A DNA stretch of 64,000 nt, from the NCBI GenBank assembly GCA_002354635.1, contig DELZ01000005.1, positions 720,368 to 784,367 of the forward strand. Direction: 5' to 3'. This document shows, piece after piece, positions 53,312-61,898 of this stretch. The position numbers were made by a program, and so were the translations under genes. The stretch is from Sphingomonadales bacterium UBA2683 (GTDB lineage Bacteria; Pseudomonadota; Alphaproteobacteria; Sphingomonadales; Sphingomonadaceae). The notes beneath the pieces were generated by a model, which worked only from the letters and a program-made list of their open reading frames with translations, had not been told where the DNA came from and searched no databases. Position 1 is the stretch's first letter, and each line of letters starts with the position of its first letter.

Positions 53312-53612
53312 ATGCTACTCCTCTGTGATGGTCGTGGCCAGCACCATACCATTCGACCCAACTTGCGGTTTAGCCTAGCGGAGGTTCCCGCCAGTCTGGC
53401 GGATGCCTTTATTGGGGATTTACATTCTCAAAAACTCAGATTTCCGTCTGGGCCAGTGGACGGCCAGAGAGGCTGAGCTACTGGTTAGTAAATCTATGGC
53501 TAACCTGCTATTGTGCGATTAATTTCCAAGCCTACCTACTTTGGCTGAGTGGTGACCGCGCGTGACATGCTTTCTGTGTAAATACATTCTTGCGCAACTT
53601 TTGAGGGTAGCT
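53312..53612. promoter_or_regulatory. Divergent control region between DUF2165 and SnoaL/cox operon
   Basis: 301 bases. It holds copy B of the 21-base palindromic motif (53532-53552) and a weaker relative (53354-53374, CGACCCA then ACTTGCGGTTTAG). It probably drives the operon SnoaL-coxM-coxS-coxL. Confidence 0.55.
53532..53552 (+). promoter_or_regulatory. Shared 21-base palindromic motif, copy upstream of SnoaL/cox operon
   Basis: CTACCTA-N7-TGAGTGG; arms form an imperfect palindrome. It ends 60 bases before the SnoaL start. It matches copies at 57714 (16 of 21) and 61783 (15 of 21). Its half-site resembles the TACYYMT-like half-sites bound by LuxR/NarL helix-turn-helix proteins, and the cluster has a LuxR-type regulator. 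Confidence 0.62.
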
Positions 53613-53972
53613 ATGACCAATCCGAATGTAATGAAGAAGCAGGTCGACGAATTCTGGGCGAGCATTGCCGCAAAGGATATTGAGCGGTACCTGGCGTGTT
53701 TTGCGCCCTCGGCTGTTGCTCACGATCCAGTCATCAATCCCCCTTTGACGACCTCGGCCGAGCGCCGGAAATATATGGAAGGTCTCTTTGGATCTCTCGA
53801 GACCATCGCCGCATCCATCGATTTCATCACTGTCTGTGGAATGAGCACTGCCGCCAAATGGACCGTAAAAGCGACGAGCGCGGGAAATGATGTGCTACTA
53901 GAAGGCATCGACACTTATCGCCACGGCGATGATGGACGTATCGAAGAGATGTGGGGCTATTTTGAAGGTTAA
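53613..53972 (+). CDS. SnoaL/NTF2-like protein
   Basis: A 119-residue cone-fold (NTF2/SnoaL-like) protein. Pattern VDEFWASIAAKDIERYLACFAPSAVAHDPV and a C-terminal IDTYRHGDDGRIEEMWGYFEG agree. Such proteins bind or isomerise small ligands, e.g. polyketides and steroids. It is the first gene after the shared motif and has its start at 53613. It may process the product or substrate of the molybdenum hydroxylase. Confidence 0.82.
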   Translation: MTNPNVMKKQVDEFWASIAAKDIERYLACFAPSAVAHDPVINPPLTTSAERRKYMEGLFGSLETIAASIDFITVCGMSTAAKWTVKATSAGNDVLLEGIDTYRHGDDGRIEEMWGYFEG

Positions 53973-54009
53973 CAATTCCGACCCCGCCCTCCTATCAGGA
54001 GGTAAGTCA

Positions 54010-54870
54010 GTGTCCTTTGTTCCGCAGTTACTCGCTGAGTTTCCTGAAGACGGAACAACGATGAAGAGGCCGGATTTTTCGGCACCGACATCACTCTTGG
54101 AATTGAAACACGAATATTCCAAATCGCCGGAAGGCACAATGCTGATTGCCGGCGGACAAAGTCTGTTGCCGGCGCTGTTCAAAGGCAGATCGATGCCCGA
54201 CAAGCTTATCGATATCGGCCGAGTAGCGGAGCTGCGGCGACTTGAGTTTGGCAGCGGCAATGTCTTCCTCGGCGCGGGACTGACCTTCACTCAAATCTTG
54301 GCTAGCAAGGGCGCCACCGTGCTTCCGGGACTGGTTGCGGCATTGGGATATGTGGGCAATTGTACAATTCGCAATCGCGCGACGGTAGGTGGATCGCTCG
54401 CATGGGCAGACCCTCGTGCCGAGCTATCGCTTTTGCTGTTGGTGCTCGATGCCGTTGTCGTCACCGAACGGCGAGAATTTGCGCTCGCTGACCTCTATGG
54501 TGAAGCAGGTCAAAACAATCTCGCCCCAGGCGAGATTATCGTGGGCGTTCGCGTGAACGGTTGCGATGCTAAAAAATGCGAATTCCTGGAATTAATGCCT
54601 CGCGCTTCGGCTGGCCGAGCGGTCATCGGCGTTGCGGTCTGCTGCGACCAACTCGGTTCCTTGCGCATCGCAGTGAGCGGTCTATGGAAGCCTCAGATTT
54701 GTGCCAGTGTTGTCGGTTGCGATCTCGGCGCGGAAAGTCTCGCGGAGTCTTGGTTGACCGATCATTGTGAAGCGGCTGCGAAGCTCGCGGATATTGCGTT
54801 CGGATGGGCGTATCGACGCCGGGCTGCTGCCGTCCTGATGACGCGCGCCATTGAGTCGGTCCGCCGATGA
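54010..54870 (+). CDS. Molybdenum hydroxylase FAD subunit (CoxM-like)
   Basis: A 286-residue FAD-binding subunit with GTMLIAGGQSLLPALFKGRSMP and then VGNCTIRNRATVGGSLAWADPRAELSLLLL, the FAD-binding blocks of CO dehydrogenase medium subunits. It relays electrons from the iron-sulfur subunit. I start at GTG 54010 because AGGAGG lies 7 bases upstream; an ATG at 54061 is weaker. It overlaps the iron-sulfur subunit gene by 4 bases. Confidence 0.9.
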   Translation: MSFVPQLLAEFPEDGTTMKRPDFSAPTSLLELKHEYSKSPEGTMLIAGGQSLLPALFKGRSMPDKLIDIGRVAELRRLEFGSGNVFLGAGLTFTQILASKGATVLPGLVAALGYVGNCTIRNRATVGGSLAWADPRAELSLLLLVLDAVVVTERREFALADLYGEAGQNNLAPGEIIVGVRVNGCDAKKCEFLELMPRASAGRAVIGVAVCCDQLGSLRIAVSGLWKPQICASVVGCDLGAESLAESWLTDHCEAAAKLADIAFGWAYRRRAAAVLMTRAIESVRR

Positions 54871-55382
54871 CTGCCAGGGTGCAACATTTCGAACTCAATG
54901 GTCAACGCATCGAGTGCGATGCCCATCCCTCCAAATTGGTAGTCGACTATCTGCGCGAAGACGCTGGGCTGACCGGAACAAACATCGGCTGTGGCGAGGG
55001 GGTCTGCGGGACTTGCTCGATATTGGTCGACAATTGCAGCGCCAGATCGTGCCTTCTGCTCCTCGGGCAGATCGAAGAGACGTCAGTGCTCACTATCGAG
55101 GGGTTGGCCGGGCATACGCTGGGGCCGGTAATCCAGGACGCCTTCTCCCGCCATTTCGCCGCGCAGTGCGGCTATTGTACTCCGGCGATGCTACTCATCG
55201 CACTGGAATATTTGCTTGACGGGACGATAGAAAATCATGCTGACAAAACCGTGATCCGTGACCGTTTGGCCAGCGTAATGTGCCGGTGCACTGGTTATCA
55301 ACCGATCATCGATGCCATCCACGACGTTGCGAAATCACTTGCATTGGGTCCTGCTTCGCAAAAGCTTAGGACTACGCCGTGA
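54867..55382 (+). CDS. Molybdenum hydroxylase 2Fe-2S subunit (CoxS-like)
   Basis: A 171-residue subunit with both expected clusters: plant-type CGEGVCGTCSILVDN with a downstream cysteine, and C-terminal CGYCTPAML with CRCTGYQPI. It transfers electrons from the molybdenum centre to FAD. Four-base overlaps join it to coxM and coxL. Confidence 0.94.
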   Translation: MTARVQHFELNGQRIECDAHPSKLVVDYLREDAGLTGTNIGCGEGVCGTCSILVDNCSARSCLLLLGQIEETSVLTIEGLAGHTLGPVIQDAFSRHFAAQCGYCTPAMLLIALEYLLDGTIENHADKTVIRDRLASVMCRCTGYQPIIDAIHDVAKSLALGPASQKLRTTP

Positions 55383-57703
55383 CCGCAAAAATCGGTCAGT
55401 CCGCGCTCCGCCCTGATATCGCCCGTTTCGCTAGGGGGGAAGGCAATTACGTCAGCGATATACCCGCGCCCGACGCGCTTTGGATTGCGCTTGCTCGCAG
55501 CTCCGTGGCCCATGCCGAATTGATATCGATTAATGTTGATGCCGCCCGGCGTGTACCCGGGGTCCGGGGAGTCTTCACCGGCCGCGACCTTGCCGGTACG
55601 ACGCCGCAATCCTCGCTGTGGGATTTGCCTGGACAAAATCATACGCATTTACGCGCGCTTGCCGAGGATCGCCTGCGCTACGCCGGTCAACCTTATGCGG
55701 CTGTCGCCGCCGAAACGCGTGAGGCCGCTGTGCAGGCAGCAGCTTTGATCACCAGCGACAATCGTCCTTTGGAAACGGTCGGTTCAATCGATGAATCTTT
55801 GACCGGTGATACGCTGCTCTATCCTGAATGGAAGTCCAATGCCGTCGCAAAGCAACATTGGGAGTTTGGCGACGTAACTGGCGCATTGACGCAATCGCAT
55901 CTGGTTGTTGCTGAGCGGTTCATGAGCGGGAGAGTGCATCCAATGTCATTGGAACCGAGGAGTGTTCTAGTGCGCCCCGAACCGGACGGCAGTCTCACGA
56001 TCTGGACGTCAACCCAGTCAATTCACCAAGTTCGCGCGAGCGTTGCGGAATGCCTGGGTTTGCCGGAACATCGGTTGCGCGTGATAGCCCCCGATGTCGG
56101 CGGCTCTTTTGGTATGAAGGCGTGCGCCTATGGTGAGGAGACGCTGCTCGCATTCATCGCGTTGAAATTGAATCGACCGGTTCGCTGGATTGAAACACGC
56201 CGTGAAGCATTTATCGGTTCGACACACGGTCGCGACCACCGCTTTGATCTGGAGACCGGCTTTGATGCTGATGGACGTATCACGGCGATGCGCGGCGAAG
56301 TCATTCTCGATAAGGGCGCTGATGCATTCGGCGTTTCGATCGGCACTGCCTGGATCTCTGGGGCGGTAATCACTAGCGTGTATCACGTACCTGCAATCGA
56401 TATCTCTGCCTCCGGACTTGTTACCAATAAGACCCCAACCGGTGCTTACCGAGGCTTTGGTCAACCCGAAGCTGCATTTGCGATCGAGCGCACCCTCGAT
56501 ATCGCTGCGAATAGGCTCGGCATTGATGCGGCGGAGATCCGTCGCCGCAATTTCGTGCCGTCATATGCGCTGCCCTATACGACGCCAACCGGATTGGTGC
56601 TCGACAGCGGCGACTATACCGGCCTGCTTGATTTAACGCTATCTCGCTTCGGCTATACGGATCGCACCCGGGCCGCCAAGAGCCGAGCTATGGGCGACAT
56701 CCGCACGGGAGTGGGCTTCGCCTGCTATTCCGAAGTGACCAATTTCGGCCCCTCCGCCCTGTGCAAGGCGATAGGTGTCGCTAATGCGGGCTTTGACGTG
56801 GCGACCATTCGCATGGAACCCAGCGGACATGTTCGCCTGTTTACCAGCCAGACGCCGATGGGCCAGGGTATCGAGACTGTGCTCGCCCAGATCTGCGCCG
56901 ACGAACTGACCGTACCGGTCGAAGACGTGGCGGTGGTGCACGGTGATACCTTGTCGGCTTCCTACACCGGATATGCAAGTGGAGGCAGCCGGGGTGCGGG
57001 TGTCGGAGGTGCGTCAGCGGCGCTCGTCTCGCGTAAGCTTGCAGATCAAATCAGGCGCTGGGGAGCGCTCGTGCTGAAGGCCGATCCTGCCGAAGTCGAA
57101 CTGATCCAAGGCGGCGTGCAGGTTGTCGATGATCCCGTCCGGCGTTGTTCGATGGCGGCGATTGCCGGCGAGGCTTATTTTCCTTCGACCGTTCCCGAGG
57201 GACTGGAACCCGGCCTAGAGGCGAGGGCTGTATTTGAACCTTCGTCCCTAGCAATTTCTTACGGTGTCGTTGCCGTCGAAATTGAGGTTGACCTTGCGCT
57301 TGGTACTGTACGTGTAAAGGATGTTGTCTTTGGCCACGACTGCGGAGTCCAGATCAACCCGAAGATCGTCGAGGGACAGATCATCGGTGGTGTGGCGCAG
57401 GCGATCGGGGCATCGTTGTTCGAGACTATCGAATTCGACGATGCAATGCTGCCGGTGACAACATCGCTCCACGATTATTTCTTGCCACTCGCGGCCGATA
57501 TACCGACCATTAATCTCGTCCACCAGACTACACCGACGCCATTTTCGCCGCTCGGCGTCAAAGGGGTCGGCGAAAGCGGGGTCATTGGCACGCCAGCAGC
57601 TATCGCCAACGCCGTCCAACATGCGCTGGAGGGCAGCGGCCTGTTACTTACCCTGCCGCTGACTCCCGAAAGGGTTCTTAAAGCTAACGACACTCTGCGT
57701 TGA
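55379..57703 (+). CDS. Molybdenum hydroxylase catalytic subunit (xanthine oxidase family)
   Basis: A 774-residue large subunit. It has VGGSFGMKACAYGEE, TGAYRGFGQPEAAF and, near the end, GVKGVGESGVIGTPAAIANA with the catalytic glutamate (KGVGES). The loop is AYRGFGQ, not the AYRCSFR of form I CO dehydrogenase nor AYRGAGR of form II, so it is not a CO dehydrogenase. An aldehyde or N-heterocycle oxidoreductase is likeliest. GTG start. The substrate is unknown. Confidence 0.92.
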   Translation: MTAKIGQSALRPDIARFARGEGNYVSDIPAPDALWIALARSSVAHAELISINVDAARRVPGVRGVFTGRDLAGTTPQSSLWDLPGQNHTHLRALAEDRLRYAGQPYAAVAAETREAAVQAAALITSDNRPLETVGSIDESLTGDTLLYPEWKSNAVAKQHWEFGDVTGALTQSHLVVAERFMSGRVHPMSLEPRSVLVRPEPDGSLTIWTSTQSIHQVRASVAECLGLPEHRLRVIAPDVGGSFGMKACAYGEETLLAFIALKLNRPVRWIETRREAFIGSTHGRDHRFDLETGFDADGRITAMRGEVILDKGADAFGVSIGTAWISGAVITSVYHVPAIDISASGLVTNKTPTGAYRGFGQPEAAFAIERTLDIAANRLGIDAAEIRRRNFVPSYALPYTTPTGLVLDSGDYTGLLDLTLSRFGYTDRTRAAKSRAMGDIRTGVGFACYSEVTNFGPSALCKAIGVANAGFDVATIRMEPSGHVRLFTSQTPMGQGIETVLAQICADELTVPVEDVAVVHGDTLSASYTGYASGGSRGAGVGGASAALVSRKLADQIRRWGALVLKADPAEVELIQGGVQVVDDPVRRCSMAAIAGEAYFPSTVPEGLEPGLEARAVFEPSSLAISYGVVAVEIEVDLALGTVRVKDVVFGHDCGVQINPKIVEGQIIGGVAQAIGASLFETIEFDDAMLPVTTSLHDYFLPLAADIPTINLVHQTTPTPFSPLGVKGVGESGVIGTPAAIANAVQHALEGSGLLLTLPLTPERVLKANDTLR

Positions 57704-57713
57704 ACGAGCAACC

Positions 57714-57734
57714 CTGCCCACTTTGGTGGAGTAG
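57714..57734 (+). promoter_or_regulatory. Shared 21-base palindromic motif, copy upstream of the DJ-1 gene
   Basis: CTGCCCA-N7-GGAGTAG, ending 61 bases before the DJ-1 start; nearly the same distance as the copy before the SnoaL gene (60). TAGCTAGC words overlap its right end. Supports a common regulator for both units. Confidence 0.62.
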
Positions 57735-57795
57735 CTAGCTTGCGGCTTCACTCTATCATCTCGCCTTTGAATAAACAGCGAGTTGGGAGACTGGT

Positions 57796-58485
57796 ATGAC
57801 GAAATCGATCCTTATGATGGTTACATCGAACGATCGCCTAGGCGAAAACGGCGGTGCGACAGGCAGCTGGCTCGAAGAGCTGGCCGCGGCCTATTATGTG
57901 TTCGTCGATGCCGGTCACAAAATTGGCTTCGCCTCCACCCGGGCCGGAGTAGTACCGATCGACCCCGCCAGCCTGGAAGATCCTTGGGTCACTGAAGCCG
58001 GACGGCGGTTCCTAGAGGATGAATCCGTACAGACGCAACTCGGTGAAGCCCAGGCGATCGAAGCCGTCGATCCATCGAACTATGATGCCATCTATATGGT
58101 AGGCGGAGCAGGCACAGCTTGGGATTTCCCAGACAATACTGCTCTTGCTAGCGTCGTCGAAGCGATCGATCGCAATAACGGAATCGTCTCGGCGGTTTGC
58201 CATGGCGTTCTAGGTTTGGCGGGCGCGAACGATTCAAGCGGAGAAGCGCTGGTTAAGGGCCGGCAGGTCACCGGCGTCAGTAATAATGAGGAAGTGCTGA
58301 CAGAATTCGATAAAATTGTTCCGCTTCTTCCCGAAGATAAACTGGGCGCGCTCGGAGGAGTCTATACTGCTGCCGACGAACCCTTCGGCTGTCATGTAGT
58401 GCGCGACCGCAACCTGATTACGGGACAGAATCCCGCATCCGCTGGCCCCTTAGCTCAAGCCGTCCTCTCGGCAATGGCGGAATAG
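57796..58485 (+). CDS. DJ-1/PfpI family (Hsp31/YhbO-like) protein
   Basis: A 229-residue protein with nucleophile IVSAVCHGVLGLAGAND (Cys135 or so) and YMVGGAGTAWDFPDN. This pattern fits the class I GATase chaperone/glyoxalase-like members such as Hsp31/EcHsp31. It may detoxify reactive aldehydes or repair proteins. Its promoter carries the shared motif, so it is probably co-regulated with the molybdenum hydroxylase, and an aldehyde intermediate would make sense of that. Confidence 0.87.
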   Translation: MTKSILMMVTSNDRLGENGGATGSWLEELAAAYYVFVDAGHKIGFASTRAGVVPIDPASLEDPWVTEAGRRFLEDESVQTQLGEAQAIEAVDPSNYDAIYMVGGAGTAWDFPDNTALASVVEAIDRNNGIVSAVCHGVLGLAGANDSSGEALVKGRQVTGVSNNEEVLTEFDKIVPLLPEDKLGALGGVYTAADEPFGCHVVRDRNLITGQNPASAGPLAQAVLSAMAE

Positions 58486-58539
58486 GTCGCGTGGAAACTC
58501 TCGGGTAAGAATTTTGAATCTACAAAGGGAGAGCGAACG

Positions 58540-58983
58540 ATGGGAAAAGCGAAGGTAACCAGACGGATAGAATCGCCGGCAAAATTGGTTTGGGAGTCGT
58601 TGTCCTGGTTTGGCATGGAAGTGCTTGCGGGAGGATCGCTTTTTAGCCGCGTCGACTTTCATGAATCCCAATTACGGCCTGGAATCACGAAAACCCTTCA
58701 CGTCAATGATGGGCTACCGCTTTGCGAACGGCTCGAATGGATCAACGAAAGCGACATGACATACGGCTATCGGGTCGTCGATACCGGTTCGCTTCCCGTA
58801 ACCGACTATCAGGGTCGAGTCCGCGTGACGCCCGCCGGGCCCGATGCGTGTAATGTTATTATAAGTTCAACCTTCTCCGGCGTAGGTATCAGTGATACGG
58901 AATGGAGTGAAATGTGGATTGAGATTGAACAGAGCCTCCTTACCGCCGTAGAATGCCACATTGCCGGAAGCGAGGTAGCCTAG
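58540..58983 (+). CDS. SRPBCC family protein
   Basis: A 147-residue START/Bet v1-like protein of the SRPBCC (polyketide cyclase/MxaD) type: KVTRRIESPAKLVWESLSWFG and ...ERLEWINESDMTYGYRVVDT. It binds a hydrophobic ligand or acts in cyclisation. It follows the DJ-1 gene by 54 bases and precedes the LAL gene by 12 bases. An AAGGGAG site precedes the start. Confidence 0.85.
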   Translation: MGKAKVTRRIESPAKLVWESLSWFGMEVLAGGSLFSRVDFHESQLRPGITKTLHVNDGLPLCERLEWINESDMTYGYRVVDTGSLPVTDYQGRVRVTPAGPDACNVIISSTFSGVGISDTEWSEMWIEIEQSLLTAVECHIAGSEVA

Positions 58984-58995
58984 TAGGCTCGAGAG

Positions 58996-61719
58996 ATGAA
59001 TTCCAATGTGACACCTTTGCTAGGGCTAAATGACCGGGTAGCGAGCAATAATCCGCTCGCGAAGTTCGCGCCCCCGGCATTCGGGTATGAGATGATCCCT
59101 CGTTCTATACTGGTCGGCTACCCGGCAGCCAACCGGATATTGCTCACTGCTCCGGCCGGTTTCGGCAAGACCGTCGCCCTTGCTCAGCAGTTCGAGCAGA
59201 GCGCCCGCGCTGGCAAAAAGGCGCGCTGGCTGTCGTTATCCTCGCAGGACAACGATCCCGATCGACTGCAGCGCAACCTCGCAAAGGCCTTTGTCCCCGA
59301 AATTGCGCACTGCGAAGAAGACGTCTGGGAAGCGATAGAGATGATGCATGGCACAATGTCACTTTCGCCCGACCTCGCAGTCTTCCTTGATGGAATCGAT
59401 CGAATCTCCAACGAGAAGTCCGTCCGGCTACTCGATGATTTTATTTCCGGTTTCCCCACTGGCCCGCTCTTGTACATGGCGAGCCGTCGTCTTCAGGGCT
59501 ACCGGTTTCTTAACGCGCAGCTCGACGGCAGCTTGAAGGTAATAACCGAACAGGCGCTCTGCCTAACCGACGATCAGTGCGCCAAGCTGCTGGGTTCCGA
59601 ATGGAGTTACGATGACGCTTGCCTTGCAAACCGTCTGACTGAAGGATGGGCGGCCGGACTGCGACTCTTGTCGATCGAGCCCGAGGCGGCCCGTGCCTTG
59701 CTCAACCAGCGCCTCGAAGTTCAGAAACTCACACCGCTGCTTTATCAGTATATCGATCGCGAAATTGCAGGCATGATGCCTAACAAGCAAGTCGAGGCCG
59801 TTCTCCTGGCGAGCGTATTCGACAGGTTTACTTCGGCGATGCTCGGCGAAATTCCGGAGATGAAGAATGCTTGGGCTAATCTCGAAGCGCTGGCAGAAGA
59901 GGGGCTGGTCGTCCGCTATCTCGATCCGGCCGACCGCACATGGCTATCTCTAAGGCCCATTTTCGGGCGTTATTTCCGGGCACGTCTCACCGCGCGTGAT
60001 AGCAAACAGCTAGAGGCGCTGCAGGATTTCGCTGCCGAATGGTTCCAGCAGCACGGACATCCGGACGAAGCGATCCGGCTTGCATTGCGTATGCATGACA
60101 CCAATCATGCGACGCGCATCATGGAGGAAGCCGGAGCGCTGCGTATCGAACTGCGTAGCGGAACTTCGATACCTGTGGGCGACGACCAAGATAACCATGG
60201 GGCGAATTTTCCGCTGGTATCTCTGGGGCGAATATACACTCTCGTTCGCACTGGTAGGCTCGCGACAGCCCGTAAGGTCTTCGAACAATTGCGCAAACAA
60301 TCCAGCGAGTTTTCCAATTTTGATACAGGTGGTAATTCAGCGGGAGTCGTTGGGTTTGCCCGGATGATTGAAGCGATTCTCAACGGTTCGGAAGATCGCG
60401 AAGTTGACGAAAATTCGACGGTCTTGCTTGAGCAAGAATTCGCTGCAGCCCTCGTCGCCGATCCTATACTGGCGGGTGCCATTAGCTCGCTTCTCGCCCT
60501 GTCCTACATGTCGCTCGGTCGCACCGACGAAGCAATGACAATCTGTAACGTCGGGCTAAACCTTGTGCGCGACTTTGGCGACAATCCTGTGACCATCTTT
60601 CTGCTATTCCACCAAGGCAGAATCGCCATAGCACGCGGACAACTTGCAGATGCCGCCGCCCATTTTGATGCTGCTGCCAAGGCTTTGTCAACGAAACAGG
60701 CCGGCACTGAATACGAAGCTATTGTGGTTAGGGTGTTCCAAGCCGAGCTCGCCTACGAACTGGACGACCTAGAGACTGCCTCCCATCTCTTGCGGCCCGC
60801 GCTTCAGTGCATCTCACAGGTCAACGGCTGGTTCGAACTATACGCCTCGCTGTTCGGGACGGCAGCGATGATCGCGGCACTGACCGAAGGCCATGACGCT
60901 GCCAGCAAATTGCTGGATCTTTCCGACAATCTCGCGCGCCAGAGAAACATGCCGCGCCTATTGCAACAGACTGCGGTCGATCGACTGCGAGAGGCAACCC
61001 GGGCTGGCAAGCGCCGTGAGGCAGTGAAGCTGCTTGAGAAAGAGCCTTTAGCATCATTGATACGAGACGAAACGGACAGCGCTCCACTTTCAGCTTGGCA
61101 TTTGCGTGTGCGAACTCCAGCGCTTATTGAGGCCTCGCGACTAATGCTCGACCTCGGACGGAAGAAAGAGAGCTGCAACTATCTGGCGCGGGTCAGGCCG
61201 GACTATCTCGAAAAAGCCGACATCCGCTTGCGGTTTGGATTTCATGTCATGGCGATGCAGACTGCCTTCCAGTTGCGGCGCTACAACGATGCCTTCGCAC
61301 ATTTGCAAACAGTTCTCGAAGAAGCGATCACACATGGCCTGAGTCGCCGACTACTCAATCATCGTTCTTCGATCATAAGTATGACCGACTGGTCATCACA
61401 GAACGGCCGTCGGTTGCCGTCCCACCTCAAAAACTTCGTCGATCATGAACTTCGCAACGTCGAAGATGCCCATGCTGTTCAGCAATCCGTGCCGCTGCGT
61501 AGTTCGAAAGGCAGCGGTGCAGTCCGCTTCGCGCTGAGTCCCCGTGAAACTGAAGTCATCTGCCTGATAGCAGAAGGATATCTCACCAAGGAAATCGCCT
61601 ACCGACTGGGCATATCCGAAGGAACCGTCAAGACCCATCGCAAGAACATCAATGCAAAATTAGGTGTATCGAGCAGATCGCAGGCGATTCGCAGGGCACG
61701 GGAACTGCTCATTCTCTGA
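58996..61719 (+). CDS. Large LuxR-family (LAL, MalT-like) transcriptional regulator
   Basis: A 907-residue regulator: N-terminal P-loop ATPase (Walker A TAPAGFGKT, residues 51-59), a long helical/TPR-like central region and a C-terminal LuxR helix-turn-helix (about residues 840-905, LSPRETEVICLIAEGYLTKE and GISEGTVKTHRKNINAKLGV). LAL proteins multimerise with ATP and an inducer to activate promoters. By position it likely controls the cluster; three promoters share a motif it may bind. Confidence 0.92.
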   Translation: MNSNVTPLLGLNDRVASNNPLAKFAPPAFGYEMIPRSILVGYPAANRILLTAPAGFGKTVALAQQFEQSARAGKKARWLSLSSQDNDPDRLQRNLAKAFVPEIAHCEEDVWEAIEMMHGTMSLSPDLAVFLDGIDRISNEKSVRLLDDFISGFPTGPLLYMASRRLQGYRFLNAQLDGSLKVITEQALCLTDDQCAKLLGSEWSYDDACLANRLTEGWAAGLRLLSIEPEAARALLNQRLEVQKLTPLLYQYIDREIAGMMPNKQVEAVLLASVFDRFTSAMLGEIPEMKNAWANLEALAEEGLVVRYLDPADRTWLSLRPIFGRYFRARLTARDSKQLEALQDFAAEWFQQHGHPDEAIRLALRMHDTNHATRIMEEAGALRIELRSGTSIPVGDDQDNHGANFPLVSLGRIYTLVRTGRLATARKVFEQLRKQSSEFSNFDTGGNSAGVVGFARMIEAILNGSEDREVDENSTVLLEQEFAAALVADPILAGAISSLLALSYMSLGRTDEAMTICNVGLNLVRDFGDNPVTIFLLFHQGRIAIARGQLADAAAHFDAAAKALSTKQAGTEYEAIVVRVFQAELAYELDDLETASHLLRPALQCISQVNGWFELYASLFGTAAMIAALTEGHDAASKLLDLSDNLARQRNMPRLLQQTAVDRLREATRAGKRREAVKLLEKEPLASLIRDETDSAPLSAWHLRVRTPALIEASRLMLDLGRKKESCNYLARVRPDYLEKADIRLRFGFHVMAMQTAFQLRRYNDAFAHLQTVLEEAITHGLSRRLLNHRSSIISMTDWSSQNGRRLPSHLKNFVDHELRNVEDAHAVQQSVPLRSSKGSGAVRFALSPRETEVICLIAEGYLTKEIAYRLGISEGTVKTHRKNINAKLGVSSRSQAIRRARELLIL

Positions 61720-61782
61720 ATTGACCGTAGCTAGCCTAGCGGCAGGCCGACCGAGTGACTTTCTTACCAGCACCACCATATT

Positions 61783-61803
61783 CTACCCCCTTTCGATGAC
61801 TAG
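61783..61803 (+). promoter_or_regulatory. Shared 21-base palindromic motif, copy upstream of the TonB receptor gene
   Basis: CTACCCC-N7-TGACTAG, ending 95 bases before the receptor start codon. Fifteen of 21 positions agree with either other copy. TAGCTAGC words occur just upstream (61728-61740). Confidence 0.58.
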
Positions 61804-61898
61804 AGTCGCTGATGACAATCTTTAGACATGTTGTGGTCGTCTTCAATCACGGGAAAAATCTGAGAAAATATTCCGACTAAAATATAGAGGAAATATGG

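Noticed and set aside
55379..57703. Identification of the large subunit as CO dehydrogenase
   Set aside because: The active-site loop is AYRGFGQ, unlike the AYRCSFR of form I and the AYRGAGR of form II, so CO oxidation is not supported.
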